Assembly (NCBI GenBank): GCA_965216225.1 | Contig: CBDCFF010000007.1 | Coordinates: forward strand, 1-53,445 | Length of the DNA stretch: 53,445 nt | Origin: 3107 sp965216225 | GTDB taxonomy: Bacteria > Pseudomonadota > Alphaproteobacteria > Rhodobacterales > Rhodobacteraceae | Reading direction: 5' to 3' | Part shown: positions 43,278-52,140 of the stretch, piece by piece | How positions within the stretch are numbered: position 1 is the first letter of the stretch | Layout of the letters: every line of letters begins with the position of its first letter | Notes under the pieces: generated by a model | The model's database searches: none | Seen by the model: only the letters and a program-made list of their open reading frames with translations | What the model was told of the DNA's origin: nothing | Made by a program: the position numbers and the translations under genes

Positions 43278-44130
43278 GGGCCTGTTGAGATTCGGGATTT
43301 TCATTTGCGCTGACATCTGATTCATTCTTTCCAAAAGGGAGAATGAAATGTTGAGCGAGCGTTTTGTTATCAATGACGCGCAACGGGCTTTGATGGAACC
43401 GCATTGTTTTGGCAAGAAACGCGATCCCGGTCGCACTGGCGGTGACAGCCGTCTTTTTCTGGAAGCCGTATTGTGGATCGCTCGAACCGGGGCGCCCTGG
43501 CGTGATCTTCCATCCGGCTTTGGCAATTGGAACACCGTTTACAAACGTTTCCGCCATTGGGTAAGAGCCGATGTTTTCAAACGGATATTTGACGCTGTCT
43601 CAAATGACCCTGACATGGAGTATGTCATGATTGACGGCACAATCGTGAAGGTCCACCGCCACGGGCAGGGCGCAAAAGGGGGGCTCAAAGCCAGGCTACA
43701 GGGCGATCTCACAGTACTCTTTTTCTGGAATTACCACCAGAATCCTGGCTCTGACAGATGCACTTGGCAATCTTGTCTCCTTCCGCCTGATGCCTGGGCA
43801 AGCCCACGATTTGAGCGAAACATCCGAGTTGATCGAGGGTGTTTCGTGCGAGATGCTCCTCGCGGATCGGGCGTTTGATGCCGACTGGTTGCGCGAAAAT
43901 CTGGACAAGTCGGGGATTGTGCCAGTCATTCCGCCCGGATCGAACCGGAAGTTTCCGCCGGAATTTGACGAACACTGCTACAAATGGCGACACCTGATCG
44001 AAAATTACTTCCGGAAACTCAAGGAATTCAAGCGTATTGCGTTGCGGGCCTGCAAAACAGATCAGAGCTTCTCCTCCATGATCTATCTGGCTGCGGCAAT
44101 CATCAACTCCCGATGAATCTCAACAGGCCC
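43278..44130 (+). mobile_element. IS5-family insertion sequence (IS427-like), copy 1
   Basis: The element is 853 bp long with terminal inverted repeats GGGCCTGTTGAGATTC (43278-43293) and its complement at 44115-44130, a perfect 16-bp match. The transposase is in two overlapping frames on the plus strand. CTAG lies just outside the left end; a matching right-hand duplication is not directly adjacent because another IS follows. Confidence 0.9.
43348..44116 (+). CDS. IS5-family transposase, two frames with a candidate programmed shift
   Basis: Frame one (from ATG 43348) gives the DDE N-terminal part: FVINDAQRALMEPHCFG, LEAVLWIARTGAPWRDLPSG and the first D in YVMIDGTIVKVHRHGQGAKG. Frame two (ending 44116) gives ILALTDALGNLVSFRLMPGQ, the second D in MLLADRAFDADWLRE, and E in WRHLIENYFRKLKEFKRIAL. 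The frames meet at AAAAGGGGGG (43674-43683), a slippery run, so a frameshift or transcript slippage can produce the full enzyme of about 255 residues. Neither part has an internal stop before the junction, so the element may be active. Confidence 0.82.
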
Positions 44131-45297
44131 TGGTCACCTGCATCTAAAGTTCGGCACATGAGTTTTGTTGGGCGCGTTGGCAGAACCGCTTGACGGAGGC
44201 GAGGATATGGTCGGCGGGTTTGACCCATTTGCAGGGTTTGGGGTTTTCGTTATGGGCCTCGATAAATGCAGCGATATCGGCTTCCAGTTCCGCCGTTGAA
44301 CGATGGACGCCGCGCTGCAGTTGCTTGCGCGTCAGTTCAGCAAACCAACGCTCCACCTGATTGATCCAACTGGCCGAGGTCGGTGTGAAGTGGACATGCC
44401 AATGCGGGCGGCGTGCCAGCCAGGCCTTGATCTTCGGGGTTTTGTGGGTGGCGTAATTGTCCATGACGATATGCACCTCCGGCCCGTCCGGCATCTGCCG
44501 GTCGATCTGTTTGAGGAAGTCGAGGAACTCGGTGGCGCGGTGCCGCTTGCAGCATTTGCCGATCACGGCGCCGGTGGCGATATCCAGTGCTGCAAAAAGC
44601 GACGTCGTGCCGTGTCGGATGTAGGTGTGGGTGCGCCGCTCGGCCACGCCGGGCGCCATTGGCAGCACAGGCTGTTCGCGATCCAGCGCCTGGATTTGCG
44701 ATTTCTCGTCAACACACAACACGATAGCCCTGTTCGGCGGTGACAGGTACAGCCCGACGATATCGTGCACCTTGTCCACGAACAGCGGGTCGGTTGAGAG
44801 CTTGAATGTCTCGCTTCGGTGCGGTTGCAGGCCGAACCCGTTCCAAATCCGCCGGAGGGTGGTGTGCGACAGTCCCGTCGCGGCTGCCATGCTTCGGAGC
44901 GACCAATGGGTCGCATCCCTCGGGGGCGTGTTCAGCGTGCGCTCAATCACCGCAGTCACCTGATCGTCCGACACGGTGCGCGGGCGACCGGAGCGGTATT
45001 CGTCGGTGAGACCTTCAATCCGGCAGCGCACAAAACGTCTGCGCCATTTGCCGACTGTGTGTTCATGCACCCCAAGCCGGGCCGCCACTTCCTTGCTCGC
45101 CAATCCATCGGCGCACAGCAGGATCATCCGGCATCGGTCCGACAGCGAACGTGCCGCTTTGGGACGCCGAACCTGACCCTCGAGAAAACGGCGCTCATCT
45201 TCGCTCAGAACCACTGCATCCGCCAAACGTCCCACCATCGCAACATCCTTCTCAATACCCGCTCAGTCAATGATACAAAGTACAATTCCGGGGGACC
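44131..45297 (-). mobile_element. IS630-family insertion sequence
   Basis: An intact IS630-type transposase gene lies between two IS5-type elements. CTGGTC near the left edge (from 44130) and GACCAG at 45294-45299 are inverted, but the repeat is short. Edges are approximate because the adjoining elements abut directly. IS630 elements normally insert at TA; a clear TA duplication is not seen. Confidence 0.75.
44144..45238 (-). CDS. IS630-family transposase
   Basis: Protein of 364 residues and apparently complete. The N-terminal helix-turn-helix reads GLASKEVAARLGVHEHTVGK, followed by a second winged domain (THWSLRSMAAATGLSHTTLR). The DDE catalytic core has D in VLCVDEKSQIQALD, D in HIVMDNYATHK and E in SWINQVERWFAEL. 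These are standard IS630 blocks. ATG 45238 begins a frame with no damage. Confidence 0.92.
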   Translation of the reverse strand: MVGRLADAVVLSEDERRFLEGQVRRPKAARSLSDRCRMILLCADGLASKEVAARLGVHEHTVGKWRRRFVRCRIEGLTDEYRSGRPRTVSDDQVTAVIERTLNTPPRDATHWSLRSMAAATGLSHTTLRRIWNGFGLQPHRSETFKLSTDPLFVDKVHDIVGLYLSPPNRAIVLCVDEKSQIQALDREQPVLPMAPGVAERRTHTYIRHGTTSLFAALDIATGAVIGKCCKRHRATEFLDFLKQIDRQMPDGPEVHIVMDNYATHKTPKIKAWLARRPHWHVHFTPTSASWINQVERWFAELTRKQLQRGVHRSTAELEADIAAFIEAHNENPKPCKWVKPADHILASVKRFCQRAQQNSCAEL

Positions 45298-46132
45298 AGG
45301 GTCAGGCCTCATAGCCAGAATATGACGGTTGCAGCGATGTATATGGCGGATTTGAATACATGTGCGCATCGGTCATAGCGCATCGCGATGCGCCTCCAAT
45401 CCTTGAGTTTTGCGAACAGGTTTTCGACCTTGTGCCGCCTCTTGTACGTTTCGGCGCAGTGGGGGATGGTTTTGTTGCGGTTTTTCTTTGAAGGGATGCA
45501 AACCTCAATCTTCTGATCTTCAATGATTTTTCGAACCTTTGCGCTGTCGCAGCCCCGGTCCGCGATCAGAACCCTGGCCGCAGGCAGGTTGGGCAGCAAA
45601 ACATCCGCACCCTTGAAGTCGCTACGCTGACCCGCCGTCAGATGCAGCCTGACAGGGCGACCCGCACCGTCTCCAACGACATGCAGTTTCGTATTCAGCC
45701 CTCCCTTTGTACGCCCGATCAGGCGCGGCTCGGAGCCCCCTTTTTGAGACTGGACGTCGTGCGATGTGCCTTGAGATGGGTTGCGTCAATCATGAGGGTG
45801 TCGGCGTCCGGGCCAGAGGGGTTGGCCAATTCTTCGAAAATTCGCTCGAAAATACCTTTGCGGGACCAGCGCACAAACCGATTGTAGAGCGTTTTGTGAG
45901 GGCCGTATTCGACAGGCGCATCGCGCCAGCGTTAACCGTTGCGAATAATGAAAATAATACCACTCAGCACACGACGGTCATCGACCCGGGGCTTGCCATG
46001 GGACTTGGGAAAGAAGGGCTCAAGGCGCGCTGTTTGTGCCTCCGTCAGCCAGAAAAGATCGCTCATGTCACTACTCCGTTTTGCAGAACACTGATTCACA
46101 CGTTCAAAACAAAGTCAATGGGTCCTGGGCCT
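45298..46132 (-). mobile_element. IS5-family insertion sequence, copy 2 (different subgroup, decayed)
   Basis: The transposase reads on the minus strand from 46066 to 45309. The outer tips, read inward, are AGGGTCAGGCCTCAT (45298) and AGGCCCAGGACCCAT (46132), which match at 11 of 15 positions. The right tip abuts the xseA stop codon. The transposase contains a nonsense codon. The sequence differs from copy 1, so these are two separate elements rather than a duplicated pair. Confidence 0.75.
45309..46066 (-). pseudogene. IS5-family transposase with nonsense codon
   Basis: The frame starts MSDLFWLTEAQTARLEPFFP, followed by KSHGKPRVDDRRVLSGIIFI and IRNG, then a TAA where a leucine codon is usual (RNGLRWRDAP). 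The N-terminal part continues with FVRWSRKGIFERIFEEL and D in TLMIDATHLKAHRT. At CAAAAAGGGGGC the frame shifts, as in copy 1, to GRTKGGLNTKLHVVGDGAGR, D in VLIADRGCDSAKVRKII and E in RRHKVENLFAKLKDWRRIA. The frameshift may be programmed; the stop is not, so this copy is inactive. Confidence 0.8.
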
Positions 46133-47654
46133 AGAACAGACTCCCCTGCCCCGGCGCGTCCGGCGTTTTCCCGCTGCCCCGGCGCGGTGCGGCCCTGCCA
46201 CCCGTCTGCACCCGTCCGTCATGAAACTCGATCTCCAGCGCCGGCGCTTTCGACGCCTCGGCCTTCGAGGTCACGAGCCGCCCCCCCGTCTGCCCCGCCG
46301 TGCGCCCCGCCGTCTGCACGACCGTGCGCACGACCGCATAGCCGCGCCGAAGGGTGGCCCTGTATCCCAGTGTCTGGCGCAATCGCTCCAGCCCGTCGAG
46401 CTTTTTTGCAAGACCATCCAGCCCTGACGCTCCGGCGCTGGACAGGCGTGTCAGAATGTTCCGCAGATCACCGGACCTGCGCACCAGGTCCTGTTGCAGG
46501 GCGCCCGGGCGCAGACGCCCCGCCACCCCCTTCAGGGCTTCTTCCTTTCGCGACACCTGCGCTGTCAGAAGGCCCGGCCGCAGCCCTGCGGCGATCCCGG
46601 TCAACTGCCCCCGCTTCTTCTGGGTCAGCAATATCAGCGCCGAGGGCAGGCGTTCCCCCCAGCGATCCAGCCGCGCCCCGGCCTCATTCACCAGCGCGCG
46701 GGGCCGGGGGAGGGCGCGCGACACATCCCGCAACCGCTGTCCACGGCGGGAGACGCCCTGCTCCATCGCCCGGGTCAGGCGCGCGTCCTGCTCTCCGGCC
46801 CAGGCCAGCAATTCCATCCGTACCGGCACCGCATGTTCCGCCGCCGCCGAGGGTGTGGGGGCGCGCAGGTCGGACACATGGTCGATCAGCGTGGTGTCCG
46901 TCTCATGCCCCACGGCAGAGATCAGCGGGATGTCAGAGGCCGCAGCGGCCCGCGCCACGACCTCTTCATTGAACCCCCGGAGGTCCTCGATCGAACCGCC
47001 GCCCCGCGCAACGATCAGCAGGTCGGGCCGGGGGAGCGCGCCGCCGGGCAGCATCCGGTTGAATCCTTCGATCGCCCGCGCGACCTCTGGCGCACATCGT
47101 TCGCCCTGCACCGCGACAGGCCAGACCAGCACCCGACGCGGGAAGCGGTCGCGCAGCCGGTGCAGAATGTCCCGGATCACCGCACCGGAGGGCGAGGTCA
47201 CGACGCCGATCACCTCCGGCAGGAACGGAATCGCCTTCTTTCGTTCGGGCGCGAACAGCCCCTCCGCCGCCAGCGCCTCTTTGCGCTTCTCCAGCATCGC
47301 CATCAGCGCGCCCGCGCCCGCGATGGCCACCTCATCCACATTCAGATTGTATTTCGACTGCGCCCCGAAAGCGGTGAGTCTGCCGGTCACGATGACCTCC
47401 ATGCCCTCTTCCGGCGCCACGGACAGGCCCGCCGCCTGGCCTTTCCAGGTCGTGCAGGCCAGCACGTTGCGGTCATCCTTTATGTCGTAATAAAGATGCC
47501 CCGACCGCGCCCGGAACACCCGCCCGACCTCGCCGCGCACCCGGATGCGGCCAAAGGCCCCCTCAACGGCCTTTTTCACCGCACCGGAGATTTCCGAAAC
47601 GGTGAACTCGGGGGTATTTCGCCCCGGCGTCGGATCATCCGGAAGGTCCGTCAT
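46131..47654 (-). CDS. xseA: exodeoxyribonuclease VII large subunit
   Basis: Protein of 507 residues. The N-terminal OB-fold domain (about 15-110) includes GRIRVRGEVGRVFRARSGHL. The catalytic domain has IGVVTSPSGAVIRDILHRL, GGSIEDLRGFNEE and AVGHETDTTLIDHVSD. A helical, coiled-coil C-terminal domain follows (about 280-430). Residues from about 440 form a low-complexity tail (TAGRTAGQTGG). The end GQGSLF is common in this family. The stop codon is shared with the tip of an IS5-type element, so the insertion spared the coding sequence. It is divergent from purD. Confidence 0.94.
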   Translation of the reverse strand: MTDLPDDPTPGRNTPEFTVSEISGAVKKAVEGAFGRIRVRGEVGRVFRARSGHLYYDIKDDRNVLACTTWKGQAAGLSVAPEEGMEVIVTGRLTAFGAQSKYNLNVDEVAIAGAGALMAMLEKRKEALAAEGLFAPERKKAIPFLPEVIGVVTSPSGAVIRDILHRLRDRFPRRVLVWPVAVQGERCAPEVARAIEGFNRMLPGGALPRPDLLIVARGGGSIEDLRGFNEEVVARAAAASDIPLISAVGHETDTTLIDHVSDLRAPTPSAAAEHAVPVRMELLAWAGEQDARLTRAMEQGVSRRGQRLRDVSRALPRPRALVNEAGARLDRWGERLPSALILLTQKKRGQLTGIAAGLRPGLLTAQVSRKEEALKGVAGRLRPGALQQDLVRRSGDLRNILTRLSSAGASGLDGLAKKLDGLERLRQTLGYRATLRRGYAVVRTVVQTAGRTAGQTGGRLVTSKAEASKAPALEIEFHDGRVQTGGRAAPRRGSGKTPDAPGQGSLF

Positions 47655-47721
47655 CCTGATTCCTTGTCATGCGCCGGCCGCCACCTTAGAACGCGCGGGA
47701 AAGAAGGCCAAGGAGGCAGCC

Positions 47722-48987
47722 ATGAACATCCTGATTCTGGGCAGCGGCGGGCGCGAACACAGCCTGGCCTGGGCGGTGAAACAGAACCCGAAATGCGACC
47801 GCCTGATCTGCGCGCCCGGCAATGCGGGTATGGCGGCGATCGCCGAATGCGCGACGCTGAATATCATGGATGGCGACGCCGTGGCCGGGTTCGCGCTGGA
47901 AAACGGCGTCGATTTCGTGATCGTCGGGCCAGAGGCCCCGCTGGCCGCCGGTGTTGCCGACCGGCTGCGCGATGCGGGCATCCTGTGCCTTGGCCCGTCC
48001 GCAGGGGCTGCCCGCCTCGAAGCCTCCAAAGCCTTCACCAAGGAGATTTGCGCCGCGACGAACGCCCCCACCGCAGCCTGCGCCCGCTTCACCCACGCCG
48101 GACCCGCCCGCGAGCATGTCCGCCGGCAGGGCGCGCCCATCGTCGTCAAGGCCGATGGTCTGGCTGCGGGCAAGGGCGTCATCGTCGCCATGACCGAAAA
48201 GGACGCGCTCGCCGCCATCGACGACATGTTCGGCGGCGCGTTCGGCGCAGCGGGCGCCGAGGTGGTGATCGAGGAATTCATGGAAGGCGAGGAAGCCTCC
48301 CTGTTTGTCCTGTGCGACGGCGCGACCGCGCTCCCCCTCGGCACCGCGCAGGATCACAAGCGCGCCTTCGACAACGACAGGGGCCCCAATACCGGCGGCA
48401 TGGGCGCTTGTTCGCCCGCTCCGGTCATGACCGACGGCGTCATCGCCAGGACAATGGATCGGATCATCCGCCCTTCCCTCACCGAGATGTCCCGGCGCGG
48501 CACCCCGTTTCAGGGCGTCCTCTTCGCCGGGCTGATGATCAGGGACGGCCGGCCCCGCCTCGTCGAATACAACGTCCGCTTCGGCGATCCGGAATGCCAG
48601 GTCCTGATGATGCGGCTGGGCGCGCAGGCGCTCGACCTTCTTCTGGCCTGCGCCGAGGGCGCCCTGTCGGACATGCAGGTCAACTGGGCCGACGATCACG
48701 CCATGACTGTCGTCATGGCCGCCACGGGCTATCCGGGCGCCTATGAAAAAGGTTCCGCCATCCACGGCCTCGACGCGCTTCCGGCGGACAGCAGACACAT
48801 GGTTTTCCACGCCGGCACGTCTGTCAGGGACGGCCTGACCATCGCTTCCGGCGGCCGTGTCCTGAACGTCACCGCGCGCGGCGATACCCTGCACGACGCC
48901 CACACCCGCGCCTATGACATGCTGGGCAGGATCGACTGGCCCGAAGGCTTCGCCCGCTCCGACATCGGCTGGCGCGCCCTCCGATGA
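47722..48987 (+). CDS. purD: phosphoribosylamine--glycine ligase
   Basis: Protein of 421 residues catalysing the second step of purine synthesis. Visible blocks: MNILILGSGGREHSLAWAVK (N domain), ATP-grasp elements APIVVKADGLAAGKGVIVA and EEFMEGEEASLFVLCDG, PNTGGMGACSPAPVMT, and the metal/ATP residues in LVEYNVRFGDPECQVL. Length is standard. ATG 47722 is preceded by AAGGAGG. xseA is divergent, 67 bp away. Confidence 0.97.
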   Translation: MNILILGSGGREHSLAWAVKQNPKCDRLICAPGNAGMAAIAECATLNIMDGDAVAGFALENGVDFVIVGPEAPLAAGVADRLRDAGILCLGPSAGAARLEASKAFTKEICAATNAPTAACARFTHAGPAREHVRRQGAPIVVKADGLAAGKGVIVAMTEKDALAAIDDMFGGAFGAAGAEVVIEEFMEGEEASLFVLCDGATALPLGTAQDHKRAFDNDRGPNTGGMGACSPAPVMTDGVIARTMDRIIRPSLTEMSRRGTPFQGVLFAGLMIRDGRPRLVEYNVRFGDPECQVLMMRLGAQALDLLLACAEGALSDMQVNWADDHAMTVVMAATGYPGAYEKGSAIHGLDALPADSRHMVFHAGTSVRDGLTIASGGRVLNVTARGDTLHDAHTRAYDMLGRIDWPEGFARSDIGWRALR

Positions 48988-48991
48988 TCGC

Positions 48992-49058
48992 TTCTTCTTT
49001 GCAAAAATACTCCGGGGTGAATGCGCCAAAGGCGCAGAGGGGCAGCGCCCCTCTTCCT
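48992..49058 (+). repeat. dispersed intergenic element, copy B, with hairpins
   Basis: TTCTTCTTTGCAAAAATACT (48992-49011) begins 4 bp after the purD stop and resembles copy A at 13891. Two short hairpins follow: GCGCC-AAA-GGCGC (49023-49035) and AGGGGC-AGC-GCCCCT (49038-49052). It may act as a transcript end for purD, but no T-run follows the stems. Confidence 0.55.
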
Positions 49059-49129
49059 GACGCCGCCGCGCTTGCACGCCTCCGGGCATCGGGGTAGACC
49101 GGGCGCGACCGGCATGAGAGACCGCAAAC

Positions 49130-50944
49130 GTGAACATTTCCGGCATTTTTCAGGCAGACGGCTCCACCGCACCGGACCCGCGCTATTCTTCGCGCAAACT
49201 GCTGTCGCGACTCTGGCGCGGATACCTGCACAAACACAGATACTGGATGGCGCTGTCGCTGTTTCTGATGATGATCGAGGGCAGCACGCTCGCGATTCTG
49301 GCGAAATTGCTGGAACCGATGTTTGATCGCGTGTTTGTCGGCAGGGACGCGGGCGCCATGTGGTGGATCGGCGGGGCGATTTTTGCACTGTTCTCCATTC
49401 GCGGCATCAGCGAACTGATCAAGAAGACGGTTCTGGCCCGCATCGCGCTCGGATCGTCCACCGAAATGCAGGCGGATCTGGTCGGCCACATCATGACGCT
49501 GGACAGCGCATTCTTCCGGAAGAACCCGCCCGGATCGCTGATGAATCAGGTGCTTGGGGATACCGCTGCGGTTCAGCAGGTCTGGTCGGTGATCATTCAG
49601 GGCGTGGGGCGCGATGTCTTTTCGCTGTTCTGGCTGTTTGCCGTCGCCCTGTCCATTGACTGGGGCTGGACGCTGCTCGCGGTCGTCGCGGTGCCGCTGC
49701 TGATCGTGCCAACGGTGGTTCTGCAACGCTACATCCGCAGAAAGGCCAGGCAAACCCGCGAGGAGACCGGGCATCTGACCACCCGGCTTGACGAGATTTT
49801 TCACGGCATTGATCCGGTAAAGCTCAACCAGATGGAAGCGTATCAACTGTCGCGCTTCAGGGGCAACGTCACTCGCATCGTCAGGGCGCAACTGAAAATC
49901 GCCGCCGGCAAGGCGACTGTTCCCGCGATGATCGACATCGCTACCGGTCTGGGCTTTTTCGGCATTCTGGTGATCGGCGGACAGGATATTGTCGCGGGCG
50001 AAAAGACCGTGGGTCAGTTCATGGCGTTCTTCACCGCGATGTCGCTGACCTTTCAGCCTCTGAGGCGGCTGGGCGGCATTGCCGGAATCTGGCAGGTGGC
50101 GGCCATCAGTCTGGAACGCCTCTACCGTCTGTTCGATCAGCAACCGACCATTGCCCCCCCTGCCCGTCCGGTCCCGCCGCCGGATCGGGACGACACGGAA
50201 ATCCTGTTCGGGGATGTGCGTCTGGCCTATGATGGCCTTCCCGCGTTGCAAGGCACGAGCTTCGTCGCGAAGGCCGGCCGGACAACCGCCCTGGTCGGTG
50301 CGTCGGGCGCCGGGAAAACCACGATCTTCAACATACTGACCCGGCTGGTTGACCCGCAATCGGGAACCGTGACGATCGGCGACCGGAAACTGACCGACCT
50401 GACGCTGGCCGATTTGCGCGCAATGTATTCGGTGGTGTCCCAGGATACGCTGCTGTTTGACGAAACGCTGCGCGAAAACATCCTGCTGGGCTGGCCGGAT
50501 GTCGATGGGACGCAGTTCGGAAACGTGCTGCGCGCCGCGCATGTGCGTGATTTTCTGCCAAATCTTGCAATGGGCATCGACTCCCCCGCAGGGCCGCGCG
50601 GCGTCAACCTCTCTGGCGGGCAACGCCAGCGCATTGCGATTGCGCGCGCGCTTCTGCGTGACGCGCCGGTATTGCTGCTCGACGAGGCGACATCCTCGCT
50701 CGACACGAAATCCGAAGCGGCGGTGCAGGAAGCGCTGGAAAAACTCGGTGCGGATCGCACGACGCTCATCATTGCGCACCGGTTGTCCACCATCCGGAAC
50801 GCCGACAGCATCGTCGTGATGGATCACGGGCGCGTGGTCGATCAGGGCACCCATGACGAATTGATCGCGCGCGGCGGCATCTATACCGATCTCCATGCGA
50901 TTCAAATCAGATCCCGGGCTGGAAATGACCCCCATGACAGTTGA
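49130..50944 (+). CDS. ABC transporter with fused permease and ATPase (MsbA-like exporter)
   Basis: Protein of 604 residues. The membrane domain (about 1-320) has six hydrophobic helices and MsbA/LmrA-type features (FFRKNPPGSLMNQVLGDTAA). The ATPase domain (about 345-600) is complete: Walker A TALVGASGAGKTTIFN, Q-loop VVSQDTLLFDETLREN, signature NLSGGQRQRIAIARAL, Walker B VLLLDEATSSLD and the switch histidine in LIIAHRLSTI. Substrate is probably a lipid or lipid-linked molecule. The start is GTG 49130; no strong ribosome binding site is seen. It overlaps the downstream YgfZ-like gene. Confidence 0.9.
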   Translation: MNISGIFQADGSTAPDPRYSSRKLLSRLWRGYLHKHRYWMALSLFLMMIEGSTLAILAKLLEPMFDRVFVGRDAGAMWWIGGAIFALFSIRGISELIKKTVLARIALGSSTEMQADLVGHIMTLDSAFFRKNPPGSLMNQVLGDTAAVQQVWSVIIQGVGRDVFSLFWLFAVALSIDWGWTLLAVVAVPLLIVPTVVLQRYIRRKARQTREETGHLTTRLDEIFHGIDPVKLNQMEAYQLSRFRGNVTRIVRAQLKIAAGKATVPAMIDIATGLGFFGILVIGGQDIVAGEKTVGQFMAFFTAMSLTFQPLRRLGGIAGIWQVAAISLERLYRLFDQQPTIAPPARPVPPPDRDDTEILFGDVRLAYDGLPALQGTSFVAKAGRTTALVGASGAGKTTIFNILTRLVDPQSGTVTIGDRKLTDLTLADLRAMYSVVSQDTLLFDETLRENILLGWPDVDGTQFGNVLRAAHVRDFLPNLAMGIDSPAGPRGVNLSGGQRQRIAIARALLRDAPVLLLDEATSSLDTKSEAAVQEALEKLGADRTTLIIAHRLSTIRNADSIVVMDHGRVVDQGTHDELIARGGIYTDLHAIQIRSRAGNDPHDS

Positions 50945-51722
50945 TCCCCCCCGCGCGGACACGGCAATGTCTGCGGATCGCAGCCTGCTGTCGGTCAGCG
51001 GCGCCGACCGGCGCGGGTTTCTTCAGGGCCTCGTCACGAATGACATCTCCAGGCTGGATCGGGGGCTGGTTTATGCGGCGCTGCTCAGCCCGCAGGGAAA
51101 ATACCTAGCCGACTTTCTGATGCTGGAGCGCGACGACGCCATTGTGCTCGATGTCAGGTCTTCGCTGTCGGAAGAACTGGCCCGCCGCCTGGGCATGTAT
51201 CGCCTGCGCGCCGCCGTGCAGATTGCGCCATCCGGGCTGAGCGTCGGCAGAGGCGTGGGACCGCCCCCCGATAACGCCCTCCCCGATCCCCGGCATCCGG
51301 CGCTCGGCTGGCGCCTCTATTCCGAACACGCCGACAGCGGCAGGGACAGCGGCGGGGAAAGGATCGACTGGGACAATCTTCGTGTCACATACTGCATCCC
51401 CGAGACCGGGATCGAACTGACGCCGGACACCTATATCCTGGAGGCAGGGTTCGAACGCCTGAATGGCGTCGATTTCCGCAAGGGCTGTTATGTGGGGCAG
51501 GAAGTGACCGCGCGAATGAAGCACAAGGCAGAGTTGCGCAAGGGGCTGGTCATCGTCTCGGTCGAAGGCGAAGCGCCGGTTGGATGCAGCATCACGTCGG
51601 ACGGCAGGACCGTCGGCACGCTGTTTACCCGATCAGGCGGACGGGCCCTGGCCCATCTGCGGTTCGACCGCGCAAAAGGCGTGCTTCGGGCCGCGGATGC
51701 GACTGTTCGCCGGATGGATTGA
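50934..51722 (+). CDS. YgfZ/GcvT-domain folate-binding protein
   Basis: Protein of 262 residues. The family hallmark KGCYVGQEVTARMKHKAELR is present (about residues 182-201). The N-terminal part has RRGFLQGLVTNDISRL and LLSPQGKYLADFLML, typical of IBA57/YgfZ, which support folate-dependent maturation of iron-sulfur proteins. The start is uncertain between ATG 50925 and ATG 50934; both lie within the end of the ABC transporter gene, so the two genes are coupled. Confidence 0.88.
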   Translation: MTVDPPRADTAMSADRSLLSVSGADRRGFLQGLVTNDISRLDRGLVYAALLSPQGKYLADFLMLERDDAIVLDVRSSLSEELARRLGMYRLRAAVQIAPSGLSVGRGVGPPPDNALPDPRHPALGWRLYSEHADSGRDSGGERIDWDNLRVTYCIPETGIELTPDTYILEAGFERLNGVDFRKGCYVGQEVTARMKHKAELRKGLVIVSVEGEAPVGCSITSDGRTVGTLFTRSGGRALAHLRFDRAKGVLRAADATVRRMD

Positions 51723-51815
51723 CGCCGGGTCTGGCCGCCGGTCTGGCCGGGGGCGCAGCCCCGCGCCTTGCGGTGTCGCAACGGCCACTTTCCCGCCGCT
51801 CCACGCGAAAAACCC

Positions 51816-51846
51816 TTGCACATATGTCCGTGAAGGGGCATGTAAC
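51816..51846 (+). promoter_or_regulatory. possible sigma-70 promoter for infA
   Basis: TTGCAC (51816-51821) and TGTAAC (51841-51846) are separated by 19 bp, slightly longer than ideal, and lie about 43 bp before the infA start. The region is a 166-bp gap, and infA is normally strongly expressed. This is a weak match by eye only. Confidence 0.3.
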
Positions 51847-51888
51847 AGCGGCCCGCATTCCGGACGGGCGATCAGGAACGGAGTGACC

Positions 51889-52107
51889 ATGGCCAAGGAA
51901 GAAATGCTCGAATTTCCCGGTATCGTGAAGGAACTCCTGCCCAATGCGACGTTTCGGGTCGAGCTGGAAAACGGCCATGAAATCATCGCTCATACGGCAG
52001 GAAAGATGCGCAAGAACCGCATTCGGGTTCTAGCAGGCGACCGGGTTCAGGTCGAAATGACCCCCTATGATCTGACCAAGGGCCGGATCAACTATCGCTT
52101 CAAGTAA
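51889..52107 (+). CDS. infA: translation initiation factor IF-1
   Basis: Protein of 72 residues, an S1/OB-fold initiation factor binding the ribosomal A site. Sequence is typical: MAKEEMLEFPGIVKELLPNA and HTAGKMRKNRIRVLAGDRVQ, ending with KGRINYRFK. ATG 51889 follows AACGGAG. The infA-maf-RNase E/G order is common in Rhodobacteraceae. Confidence 0.98.
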   Translation: MAKEEMLEFPGIVKELLPNATFRVELENGHEIIAHTAGKMRKNRIRVLAGDRVQVEMTPYDLTKGRINYRFK

Positions 52108-52140
52108 GCACCGCCGATTGCCCGACAGAGGTGCGGAACG

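Noticed and set aside
43278..46132. Composite transposon formed by two IS5 copies
   Set aside because: The two IS5-type elements differ in sequence and tips, and only an IS630 lies between them, so there is no cargo.
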